Positions 1 to 7,039 of a stretch of 64,000 nucleotides of DNA are shown piece after piece. Location of the stretch: positions 124,001 through 188,000 of the forward strand of contig DATDPP010000079.1 of the NCBI GenBank assembly GCA_035292685.1, written 5' to 3'. The notes under the pieces are model-generated. The model saw only the letters and a list, made by a program, of their open reading frames with translations, was not told the origin of the DNA and ran no database searches. A program made the translations under genes and the position numbers. Positions within the stretch are counted from its first letter, which is position 1. Each line of letters starts with the position of its first letter. This stretch comes from JALYNX01 sp035292685 (GTDB lineage: Bacteria; Actinomycetota; Acidimicrobiia; Spongiisociales; ZC4RG35).

Positions 1-603
1 ATCACGTGCGACGTCACGAGCACTGCTGGAGTTGCCGCGGCCATGCACATCATCGAGACAGACTTTGGGGGGCTTGACGTCCTGGTCAACAACGCCGGCA
101 TGGGGGCCCGGGGCGACGTCACCGCTCAGGATGCCGACACCTGGCACCACCTCCTCGACGTCAATGTGGTTGGCATGGCGCGAGTGACCTCGGCTGCGCT
201 TCCGATGCTCCGCCGGTCGGCGCACGCCGCCATCGTCAACACCTGCTCCGCGGTCGCCGTGCTCGGAGTCCCCGACCGAGCGCTCTATGCAGCCAGTAAG
301 GGTGCCGTCCTCTCCCTCACGCTGGCCATGGCCGCCGATCACATCGGCGAGGGGATCCGGGTCAACGCGGTGGCCCCCGGCACCACCGATACCCCCTGGG
401 TCCAGAGATTCCTCGCCGCCGCCGACGACCCGGTTGCCGTCATAGAGGAGCTTCGCCGCCGTCAGCCGTTGGGCCGGCTGGTGACGGCCGACGAGGTCGC
501 CCACGCCATCGCCTATCTCGCCAGCCCTCTTTCCGGCTCAACTACCGGCTCCATCCTGGGTGTGGACGGCGGGATGGTGACGTTGCGCATCCCCTCGCCT
601 TGA
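1..603 (+). CDS. Short-chain dehydrogenase/reductase, 5' end cut by window
   Basis: NAD(P)-dependent SDR oxidoreductase; substrate unknown. The frame is open to base 1, and the residues before the first Met (CDVTSTAG) look like the region after beta-strand 3 of an SDR, so the true start lies outside the window and the Rossmann glycine motif is missing. Visible motifs are NNAG, the active-site YAASK (YxxxK), VNAVAPG, and the C-terminal S-x-TTGSILGVDGG typical of classical SDRs. About 200 residues are present of the usual 250. The next gene begins 25 bp downstream with its own promoter-like box. Confidence 0.9.
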   Translation: MTCDVTSTAGVAAAMHIIETDFGGLDVLVNNAGMGARGDVTAQDADTWHHLLDVNVVGMARVTSAALPMLRRSAHAAIVNTCSAVAVLGVPDRALYAASKGAVLSLTLAMAADHIGEGIRVNAVAPGTTDTPWVQRFLAAADDPVAVIEELRRRQPLGRLVTADEVAHAIAYLASPLSGSTTGSILGVDGGMVTLRIPSP

Positions 604-614
604 GCGGGCCGATC

Positions 615-620
615 TAGGGT
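615..620 (+). promoter_or_regulatory. -10-like box TAGGGT, leaderless start of the 628 gene
   Basis: TAGGGT lies 7 nt before the ATG at 628 and there is no SD sequence. This fits a -10 hexamer whose transcript starts at or next to the start codon. Confidence 0.5.
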
Positions 621-627
621 CCCATCC

Positions 628-1275
628 ATGACTATGACTCCCCAGCGTTGGGACTTCCTTGAGAGCTATTCGCGCGAAGTTTTTGGCGACGAGGACGACC
701 ACCTCGCAGGGCTGATGAACGAGGCAGTGGCGGCCGGCATCCCCGACATCGCGGTGAGCGCCGATGTCGGGCGACTTCTCAAGATCCTGACCTCGATGAC
801 CCGGGGCCTACTTGCCGTCGAAGTCGGGACTCTGGCCGGTTACTCAGGGATCTGGATCACACGAGGCCTGAGACCAGACGGCCGACTGATCACCATCGAA
901 CCCGAGCCCAGGCACGCCGCCTTCGCCCGGGAGCAATTCGAGCGGGCCGGGATCGCCGACCGGGTTGAGATACGTCCCGGGAACGGGATCGAGGTACTCA
1001 CGGCTCTCGCAACCGAGTTGGAACCGGGCACTGTCGACATGCTTCTTCTCGACGCGTTGAAGCACGAGTACCCCGACTACTTCCGGATCGCCCGGCCGTT
1101 GATCGCGGCTGGGGGCCTGGTTCTCGCCGACAACGTGTACGGCACCAGTTCCGGCTGGATAGACCAGGGTCACGGGACCGATGTCTTCAACCGGCTGATC
1201 AGCGCCGACCCTGGCTTCGAAGCGGTGGCGGTGCCTCTGCGCCAGGGTGTCTTGATCGCCCGTCGTCTCAGCTGA
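628..1275 (+). CDS. SAM-dependent O-methyltransferase (caffeoyl-CoA OMT-like)
   Basis: Class I methyltransferase of the O-methyltransferase family 3 type (215 aa, normal length). Motif I is EVGTLAGYSGIW near residue 65; ITIEPEP follows as the acidic end of beta 2, and LLLDALKHEYPDYF matches the family LDADK region with A-L replacing A-D. LADNVYG is the conserved LxDNVL-like strand. The substrate is probably a small phenolic or catechol-like compound, but this is unknown. Its 3' end overlaps the convergent menE stop by 8 bp. Start chosen at the ATG 7 nt after TAGGGT. Confidence 0.85.
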   Translation: MTMTPQRWDFLESYSREVFGDEDDHLAGLMNEAVAAGIPDIAVSADVGRLLKILTSMTRGLLAVEVGTLAGYSGIWITRGLRPDGRLITIEPEPRHAAFAREQFERAGIADRVEIRPGNGIEVLTALATELEPGTVDMLLLDALKHEYPDYFRIARPLIAAGGLVLADNVYGTSSGWIDQGHGTDVFNRLISADPGFEAVAVPLRQGVLIARRLS

Positions 1276-2464
1276 GCAGCCGTATGGCCTGACCCCGATC
1301 CGGTTTGCCGAGATCCGTCGTCGGGAGCACCTTGACCCGCAGCCAGCGTTTGGGGATCAGGCTCCCTCCCAGACGTTTCCTGAGCCGGGACTCGACAACC
1401 GCCGGCTCGAGGTCACCCACGTAGAGGCAGGCCACTTCCATCCCCCATTCCTCACTGGGGACACCAACCACCAATACGGCCTCGACACCGGCGATGGCCA
1501 TCAGGGATGTCTCGATCAATTCGGGATCGATGTTCTCGCCGCCGCTCACGATCACATTGTCGGCACGGCCCAGGACCCGCAGAGCACCACCAGAGTCCAG
1601 TTCCCCAAGATCACCGGTGACAAACCAGCTGCCTGGTTCTCGGTCCGGCTCCCCGAGGTACCCACTCGAAACCATCGGCCCCCGGACCGCGATTCTCTTG
1701 TCCGGCTCGATGCGCAACTCGACGCCAGGCAGGGGGTGGACCTTTCGCTCCACTGCCGAGCCGGGCCTGAGCGTGGCAATCTGACCACAAGTCTCGCTCA
1801 TCCCGTAACTGGGGAGCACTGGCAGACCCGCCTCGGATGCACGTTCCAACAACCTGTCAGGTATCGGGCCACCACCGACGAGAACTGCCCGCACGCCTCG
1901 ATATGGGCCGGGGTTGATATCGAGAATCCGCTGAAGCATGGTCGGCACCACCGAGGCGAAGGTCACTCCGCTCCGCAAGGCGGCGGCAAACTCGACGGGG
2001 TCGAATCTGGAGAGCATGCGCACGGTTCCACCGGCAAAGACGGAGCGGAGGACGATGGCGATTCCCCCAACCCGGTGCAGCGCCATGGCCAACAGCCACA
2101 CATCCTTGCGATCGTTGCCAAGATGCTGCTGCGAGGCTTTGACCGCCGCCTCCCAATTCTCTCGTGTCAGCCGCACGCCCTTGGTAGTGCCGGTCGTTCC
2201 CGAGGTGAAGACCACCACTGCCGCCCCATCTTGCTCGATGCCAACGGGCACCTCCACATCCGGGCCGGCCAGGACCGCGGTACCCCTTGACATCACCGCA
2301 AGGATGTCAACGACCGAGGCGGCTGCGAAACCGGGACGGAGCAATTCGACCCCAGCCACCGGCCGGTTGTGAACGGAATCGAGGATCTCGCCATACGTGC
2401 GCGATCCGGAAGGAGTCTCCAGAAAGACCCGATCCGGGTCATGACGGGTCAGCCAATCGATCAC
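1268..2464 (-). CDS. menE: O-succinylbenzoate-CoA ligase (MenE)
   Basis: Adenylate-forming ligase (ANL family) that activates o-succinylbenzoate with CoA in menaquinone synthesis. P-loop motif FTSGTTGTTKG, GYLGEP, the TGDLGELD hinge motif and the C-terminal lysine region (LGKPDR) are all visible. At 398 aa it is compact, like other actinobacterial MenE proteins. The frame extends upstream to 2563, but that would run into menB, and the family-like sequence begins at VIDWLTRHDPDR. I therefore choose the GTG at 2464. It is divergent from menB, leaving only 31 bp between the two starts. Confidence 0.85.
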   Translation of the reverse strand: MIDWLTRHDPDRVFLETPSGSRTYGEILDSVHNRPVAGVELLRPGFAAASVVDILAVMSRGTAVLAGPDVEVPVGIEQDGAAVVVFTSGTTGTTKGVRLTRENWEAAVKASQQHLGNDRKDVWLLAMALHRVGGIAIVLRSVFAGGTVRMLSRFDPVEFAAALRSGVTFASVVPTMLQRILDINPGPYRGVRAVLVGGGPIPDRLLERASEAGLPVLPSYGMSETCGQIATLRPGSAVERKVHPLPGVELRIEPDKRIAVRGPMVSSGYLGEPDREPGSWFVTGDLGELDSGGALRVLGRADNVIVSGGENIDPELIETSLMAIAGVEAVLVVGVPSEEWGMEVACLYVGDLEPAVVESRLRKRLGGSLIPKRWLRVKVLPTTDLGKPDRGQAIRLLS

Positions 2465-2481
2465 GGGACGATTGTGCCTCT

Positions 2482-2487
2482 TATCCT
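2482..2487 (+). promoter_or_regulatory. -10-like box TATCCT for menB
   Basis: TATCCT stands 8 nt before the GTG at 2496 with no SD between them. It supports the GTG over the internal ATG at 2550. Confidence 0.5.
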
Positions 2488-2495
2488 GCCAGTCT

Positions 2496-3395
2496 GTGGT
2501 TTCCGAGATCTTCGACCAAGCCGCCTGGAACCCGGTCCCTGGCTTCGACATGACCGATATCACCTATCACCGTGCCAAGAGCGCCGGGGTGGTCCGGATC
2601 GCTTTCAACCGCCCGGAAGTCCGCAACGCCTTCCGCCCGCACACGGTCGACGAGCTATTCGCCACCCTCGACCATGCACGTCAAAGCACCGATGTCGGGT
2701 GTGTCCTGCTCACCGGGAACGGGCCGTCGCCGAAGGACGGGGGCTGGGCCTTCTCCTCGGGCGGGGACCAGCGCATCAGGGGGGCGGATGGATACAAATA
2801 TGCCGAAGGGGAGGAAGAAGAGACGGTCGATCCGGCCCGGGTGGGAAGACTTCACATCCTCGAGGTGCAAAGGCTGATCAGGTTCATGCCCAAGGTGGTG
2901 ATCGCCGTGGTCCCGGGTTGGGCGGTCGGTGGGGGGCACAGCCTTCACGTGGTCTGTGACCTGACCATTGCCTCGGAGGAGCACGCCGTCTTCAAGCAGA
3001 CGGATGCCGACGTCGCTTCCTTCGATGCCGGGTATGGATCGGCGTATCTGGCCCGTCAGGTGGGCCAGAAGCGAGCCCGGGAGATCTTCTTCCTGGGCCG
3101 GAGCTATTCAGCCCGGGAGGCCTATGAGATGGGGATGGTGAACGCGGTGGTCCCCCACGCCGACCTTGAGAAGGTGGCTTTGGATTGGGGAGTCGAGATC
3201 ACCCGTAAGAGCCCCACCTCCCAGCGGATGCTCAAGTTCGCCTTCAACCTGATCGACGACGGACTGGTGGGCCAGCAGATCTTCGCCGGCGAGGCCACCA
3301 GGCTGGGATACATGACCGACGAGGCCCGAGAAGGTCGGGATGCCTTCCTCGACAAGCGCGACCCGGACTTTGGCCAATACCCCTGGCACTTCTGA
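2496..3395 (+). CDS. menB: 1,4-dihydroxy-2-naphthoyl-CoA synthase (MenB)
   Basis: Crotonase-fold enzyme that closes the second ring of the naphthoquinone in menaquinone synthesis. The body closely follows known actinobacterial MenB: FNRPEVRNAFRPHTVDEL, LLTGNGPSPKDGGWAF, SGGDQRIRG, GWAVGGGHSLHVVCDLT, and KQTDADVASFDAGYGSAYLARQ, which holds the catalytic Asp/Tyr region. The GTG start at 2496 keeps the N-terminal SEIFDQAAW segment, which aligns with FDAKAW of mycobacterial MenB; starting at the ATG at 2550 would lose it. 299 aa. menA follows after 4 nt, so the two are probably cotranscribed. Confidence 0.95.
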   Translation: MVSEIFDQAAWNPVPGFDMTDITYHRAKSAGVVRIAFNRPEVRNAFRPHTVDELFATLDHARQSTDVGCVLLTGNGPSPKDGGWAFSSGGDQRIRGADGYKYAEGEEEETVDPARVGRLHILEVQRLIRFMPKVVIAVVPGWAVGGGHSLHVVCDLTIASEEHAVFKQTDADVASFDAGYGSAYLARQVGQKRAREIFFLGRSYSAREAYEMGMVNAVVPHADLEKVALDWGVEITRKSPTSQRMLKFAFNLIDDGLVGQQIFAGEATRLGYMTDEAREGRDAFLDKRDPDFGQYPWHF

Positions 3396-3399
3396 CGCT

Positions 3400-4278
3400 T
3401 TGACCCGGTTCGAGGCGTGGAAGACGGCGGCCCGGGTCCATACCCTCCCCGCTGCCGTGGTGCCGGTCCTGGTGGGGGCAGGTCTGGCCCTGGGCCAGGA
3501 GGTGTTTCGCCTGGACGCCTTCACCCTGGCCCTGGTGGGTGCGGTGGCCATACAGGTGGCGGCCAACTTCGCCAACGATGTCTCGGACGCCAAACGGGGC
3601 GTCGATAGCACCGACCGACTCGGCCCTCCCCGCATGGTGGCTCTCGGTGTGCTCACGCCCAGAGAGATGTGGACCGGAGTGGTGGTCGCGATCCTGATTG
3701 CAGCTGTTGCCGGCATCGGTCTGGCGTATATCGCCGGGCCGTTGATCCTGATCGTCGGTGTCGTCTCGATCATCGCCATGCTGGGTTATGTCGGCGGGCC
3801 GTCCCCGTACGGATACCGCGGGCTCGGCGAGATATTCGTGTTCGTCTTCTTCGGGCTGGTGGCCACCGTGTGCAGCCGGTATGTGCACGACATGACCGCC
3901 CCGGCCGCGGCCTGGCTGCTGGCGATCCCGGTGGGGATGCTGGTCACGGCGATCCTCGTCGCCAACAACTACCGGGACCTCGACACCGACCGCGAGACCG
4001 GCAAACGAACGCTGGCGGTCATCCTGGGACGGGAGAAGACCAGGTGGCTCTATGCGACGCTGATCTATGGCGCCTTTGTGCTGATCGTGGTCTTCGCCGT
4101 CGCCGGATGGACCCCTCTCCCCACTCTCTTCGCAGCGATGCTCGCTCCCTACGCCGTCGGCCCGGTGCGGACACTGTGGCAGCACAGTGACGGCCCCTCC
4201 CTGATCCGAGCCCTGGTCATGAACAGCAGACTGCACCTCTGGACCGGAATCGTCCTGGCCGCCGGAGCTGCGCTATGA
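3400..4278 (+). CDS. menA: 1,4-dihydroxy-2-naphthoate polyprenyltransferase (MenA)
   Basis: UbiA-family integral membrane prenyltransferase that attaches the isoprenoid tail to dihydroxynaphthoate. The two Asp-rich motifs are NFANDVSDAKRG (about residue 50) and NNYRDLDTDRETGK (about residue 190); several hydrophobic helices and the YGYRGLGE loop are visible. I choose the TTG at 3400, 4 nt after the menB stop, because TRFEAWKTAARVHTLP aligns with the N-terminus of mycobacterial MenA. An ATG at 3340 would overlap menB by 56 bp. 292 aa. Together with menE and menB it forms a menaquinone cluster. Confidence 0.92.
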   Translation: MTRFEAWKTAARVHTLPAAVVPVLVGAGLALGQEVFRLDAFTLALVGAVAIQVAANFANDVSDAKRGVDSTDRLGPPRMVALGVLTPREMWTGVVVAILIAAVAGIGLAYIAGPLILIVGVVSIIAMLGYVGGPSPYGYRGLGEIFVFVFFGLVATVCSRYVHDMTAPAAAWLLAIPVGMLVTAILVANNYRDLDTDRETGKRTLAVILGREKTRWLYATLIYGAFVLIVVFAVAGWTPLPTLFAAMLAPYAVGPVRTLWQHSDGPSLIRALVMNSRLHLWTGIVLAAGAAL

Positions 4279-4317
4279 CCACGCGGTTGGTTTTGGAGGA
4301 ACCGGTGAGAACCGGGG

Positions 4318-4323
4318 TAACGT
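4318..4323 (+). promoter_or_regulatory. -10-like box TAACGT for the META lipoprotein
   Basis: TAACGT is 9 nt before the ATG at 4333; no SD is present. Confidence 0.4.
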
Positions 4324-4332
4324 CGAGCCACC

Positions 4333-4752
4333 ATGAGAAAAACACTTGTCTTAGCCGCCGTCCTGGGTCTGATTCTTGCCGCCTGTGCCGATGGTGACGA
4401 AGCCTCATCCGACCCGACCGGAACTGCCTGGGTGTTGGAGTCCGGGACTCTGGACGGCGCTGCGGTTCCCATCGTTGACGGCAGCCCGATCACGCTGACC
4501 TTCGAAGAAGATGCGATCGCGGGCACGGCCGCCTGCAACTCGTACTTTGGCAGCTACACCATCTCCGGAAGCGAGATCAGCTTCTCCGGCATTGGCTCGA
4601 CCATGATGGCGTGCTCCCCAGACGAGGTGATGGAGTCTGAGTCGAAATACCTTCAGGCCCTCGCCCTGGTCGATGCATTCACCGCGACTGAAGACTCCTT
4701 GACCCTGACCGGCAACGGTGTCGAGCTCGTCTTCGCAGTTGACGGCGCCTGA
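4333..4752 (+). CDS. META-domain (HslJ/DUF306-like) lipoprotein
   Basis: Small secreted lipoprotein of 139 aa. The N-terminus MRK followed by a hydrophobic stretch and LAAC gives a lipobox with the lipidated Cys at about residue 17. The mature part is one META domain: GTAWVLES at its start, then GTAACNSYFGSY, ISFSGIGSTMMACSP and a YLQAL helix, as in HslJ-type proteins. The family is linked to cell-surface roles and stress resistance, but the molecular function is unknown. It is followed by a strong hairpin terminator shared with the convergent RRM gene. Confidence 0.85.
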   Translation: MRKTLVLAAVLGLILAACADGDEASSDPTGTAWVLESGTLDGAAVPIVDGSPITLTFEEDAIAGTAACNSYFGSYTISGSEISFSGIGSTMMACSPDEVMESESKYLQALALVDAFTATEDSLTLTGNGVELVFAVDGA

Positions 4753-4816
4753 GCCCGATCCGAACGAGACTGGCGGCCTCGAGTGCAGAGGGCTGATCGC
4801 GGGTGGTCAAGACGAA

Positions 4817-4845
4817 GGAGCCCCCCGGAGATTCCGGGGGGCTCC
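4817..4845. terminator. GC-rich hairpin between convergent genes
   Basis: Perfect 12-bp stem GGAGCCCCCCGG / CCGGGGGGCTCC with a 5-nt loop, placed between the stop of the META lipoprotein and the stop of the RRM gene. There is no clear T-tract, which is common in high-GC actinobacteria. It is likely bidirectional. Confidence 0.75.
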
Positions 4846-4892
4846 CTTGGTGTACTGAGGGTTCGACGGCGTCTGCCGCCACCCACAATGGG

Positions 4893-5147
4893 TTATCGGG
4901 ACCGCTCTTTGGCCAGGTTCACGGTGAGCTGACGCCCTCCCATGTCCTTACCGTTCAACGAGGAGATCGCGTTCTGCGCTTCCTCGGCGGAATCCATTTC
5001 GACGAACCCGAAGCCGCGGGACCGGCCGGTGTCGCGGTCATTGATGACCTGCGCCTTGGTCACACGACCGTGGGGCGCGAACAGCGACTCCAATTCCGCG
5101 GAGTCGGTGGAGAACGAGAGGTTCCCCACATAGAGGTTGGTGGACAT
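4893..5147 (-). CDS. Single-RRM RNA-binding protein
   Basis: 84-aa RNA-recognition-motif protein of the type found in cyanobacteria and some actinobacteria, often cold-induced. RNP2 is LYVGNLS near the N-terminus and RNP1 is RGFGFVEM near residue 44, on a betaalphabeta-betaalphabeta layout, ending in a basic tail KERSR. Two in-frame ATGs lie close together. AAGGAG is 1 nt from the first and 7 nt from the second, so I use the second. It probably binds RNA as a chaperone or regulator. More than 500 bp of gene-free DNA lies upstream, leaving room for a long 5' leader. Confidence 0.9.
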   Translation of the reverse strand: MSTNLYVGNLSFSTDSAELESLFAPHGRVTKAQVINDRDTGRSRGFGFVEMDSAEEAQNAISSLNGKDMGGRQLTVNLAKERSR

Positions 5148-5675
5148 TGACATGCTCCTTCCGAAGCTCGAACCGTCGAAGTACTTGACGCCCCACAGCT
5201 CGCCTGACCAAGAATCACCTTCGATTGGAACGGAGGGTCTGAGTAGGCACCTGTGGCGACTTCACCCGACGGTACGAAGGAGCGAAGAACGGCGCAGCAC
5301 GCATCCAGGCGTGCGCTGTGGCCTCAATGGTAACCGTTTTGCCCCGCTAATCCGAGCCCGCCAGCGGTATTGGAGGCACCGACACGCCGGAGCGGTTCCC
5401 GCGTAACCACCCCGCGGCGTTAAGGTGTTCAATGGGTATCGCACCACCAAGGCTCGTAGGGCCGGCCCTCGACCGACCAGGTTTGGACCGGATAGGTAAT
5501 CCGGTCCCGCGCTCTCTCGGAGTCTTCGCTCGGATGAATCCCGGTGAGTCAGCCTTACCCGCGACCAGAGGATCGACATGACACCATCTCCCAATTCTCA
5601 GGCCCCCTCGCCGATTCGGCAGCCGAACGTCGCCAAGACGGCGGTGTCCTGATGGCACAACGAGGACGTGAGGCC
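5148..5675. other. 528-bp region without a convincing gene
   Basis: Both neighbours read away from this stretch. The open frames inside it lack recognisable motifs and have no good start signals. It contains a perfect inverted repeat at 5485-5507 and a weaker hairpin near 5296-5320 (GCACGC/GCGTGC). It may hold promoters and the leader of the RRM gene. I could not match it to a known riboswitch, tmRNA or RNase P RNA. Confidence 0.5.
5485..5507. repeat. Perfect 9-bp inverted repeat with 5-nt loop
   Basis: GGACCGGAT, loop AGGTA, ATCCGGTCC. There is no T-tract on either side. It could be an operator or an RNA hairpin in a leader. Confidence 0.6.
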
Positions 5676-5915
5676 ATGAGCAAGCGGGCCCGGGAAAGGA
5701 CCCGCCAGGAGAAGCAGGATGCCAAGCGCCAGCGGCGCGAAGATCGGGTCGAGGAGTCGGCGCTCGCCGAAGCGCCCGACGAGACAGCCCTGATGGAGGA
5801 GTTTGCGGGCCTCAGCGAGCAGTACGCCGCCAACCTCGTCAGCGAGACCCACTACTCCGAGGAGAGACACCGGATCTTCGTCGCACTGGGGATCGAGACC
5901 GATCAGGACCAGTGA
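5676..5915 (+). CDS. Small charged protein of unknown function
   Basis: 79-aa protein with a very basic N-terminus (KRARERTRQEKQDAKRQRRED) and an acidic middle (LAEAPDETALMEEF), followed by a helical segment ending SEERHRIFVALGIE. It resembles short uncharacterised actinobacterial proteins, but I cannot name a function. The ATG at 5676 has GAGGA 9 nt upstream; an in-frame ATG at 5652 is an alternative that adds eight residues. The gene ends 7 bp before the convergent formylglycine-generating enzyme gene. Confidence 0.6.
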   Translation: MSKRARERTRQEKQDAKRQRREDRVEESALAEAPDETALMEEFAGLSEQYAANLVSETHYSEERHRIFVALGIETDQDQ

Positions 5916-5922
5916 GCGACGA

Positions 5923-6861
5923 TCACCCCTGGCGGGTCACACATCTGAAGCCGAGATGCGAGGTGGAGGTGTCGATCGGCTCGGGGAAACGCGCAGCAGG
6001 TCGATATCGGCGGCAATAGTTTGGCGCACAGAGGTGGGATCCCCCCTTGATCACCTTGCGGGGGATGCGGATCTCAGGTTGTGAGGGATCGATGCTGGCC
6101 TCCTCCGCCCCACCACGAGGGTTGACAGGGGCACAACAGGCGTGGGCCACGGCCTCGGGGTGCCGGGTTGAGTACCAGGAAGTCGTCCATTCCCACACGT
6201 TGCCGATCATGTCGAACAACCCGTATCCGTTTGGCGGGAACGACCCCACCGGCGCCGTCCTCAGGTAGCCGTCGACCAGATCGTTCTGCCAGGGGAACTC
6301 TCCCTGCCAGACGTTGGCCATTGGCCGGCCTGCCGGCATGAGCTCGTCTCCCCAGGCGTACTCGGCACCCTCGAGGCCACCTCTGGCAGCTCGCTCCCAT
6401 TCGGCCTCCGTGGGCAGGTCCTTGCCCGCCCACGTGGCGTAGGCCATGGCGTCGCCGAAGTTGACGTGGACCACCGGGTGACCTTCCATCCCGGTCAGGG
6501 CGCTGTCCGGCCCTGTGGGGTTTCGCCAATCCGCCCCTTGGACAAAAGACCACCAGTTCCCGATATCGCTCATATCGACAGGCCCCGCAGGCGGAATGAA
6601 GACCAGCGACCCGGCGTAGAGCATGTGGGGCAGTGCCCCCGGGTACTCGGCAGGGTCGGGTGGGATCTCAGCTGTGGTCACGTACCCGGTGTCGGCCACG
6701 AATTCGGCGAACTCGACGTTGGTCACTTGATGGCGGTCGAGGCTGAAACCGTCCACGGTCACCGCATGGGAGGGACGCTCCTCCGGATAGTGAGCGTTGG
6801 AGCCCATAGTGAAGGTCCCTTCGGGGATGGCAACCGTCTCCTTGGTGATGTTCTTCGGCAT
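5923..6861 (-). CDS. Formylglycine-generating enzyme (FGE/SUMF1 family)
   Basis: FGE oxidises a Cys in sulfatase-type proteins to formylglycine with a copper centre. The family start IPEGTFTMGSN, LPTEAEWERAARGG, DMIGNVWEWT and the C-terminal GGSHLCAPNYCRRYRPAAR are present. Both copper-binding Cys are retained (C278 and C283 in this numbering, same spacing as human C336/C341), so it should be catalytically active rather than a generic SUMF1-domain protein. ATG at 6861 is preceded by GAGGT; a GTG 21 nt upstream lacks an SD. 312 aa. No sulfatase gene lies in the window, so its client is elsewhere. Confidence 0.92.
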   Translation of the reverse strand: MPKNITKETVAIPEGTFTMGSNAHYPEERPSHAVTVDGFSLDRHQVTNVEFAEFVADTGYVTTAEIPPDPAEYPGALPHMLYAGSLVFIPPAGPVDMSDIGNWWSFVQGADWRNPTGPDSALTGMEGHPVVHVNFGDAMAYATWAGKDLPTEAEWERAARGGLEGAEYAWGDELMPAGRPMANVWQGEFPWQNDLVDGYLRTAPVGSFPPNGYGLFDMIGNVWEWTTSWYSTRHPEAVAHACCAPVNPRGGAEEASIDPSQPEIRIPRKVIKGGSHLCAPNYCRRYRPAARFPEPIDTSTSHLGFRCVTRQG

Positions 6862-6928
6862 GTGACCTCGGGATCCGACCACGAATCTGAACCCACGGCA
6901 ACCCTAGCTACCACCCCGATTGAAGGGT

Positions 6929-6984
6929 TCACCCTGAAGGGGTGACAAAAGACTCGTGATTGTTTCACCGAGGACCCTTTTGTC
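6929..6984. repeat. Inverted repeats in the FGE/ppdK divergent region
   Basis: TCACCC (6929-6934) pairs with GGGTGA (6940-6945) around a 5-nt loop, and GACAAAAG (6944-6951) pairs with CTTTTGTC (6977-6984). The region lies between two divergent genes and is a candidate operator site for ppdK. Confidence 0.45.
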
Positions 6985-7039
6985 GAACCGTCGGGAATCG
7001 TTAACTTCGGGTTACTCAGCCACAAGGAGCCAACCCGCT

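Noticed and set aside
5148..5675. tmRNA, RNase P RNA or c-di-AMP riboswitch
   Set aside because: No tag-peptide reading frame, no RNase P core sequence, and the riboswitch core does not match.
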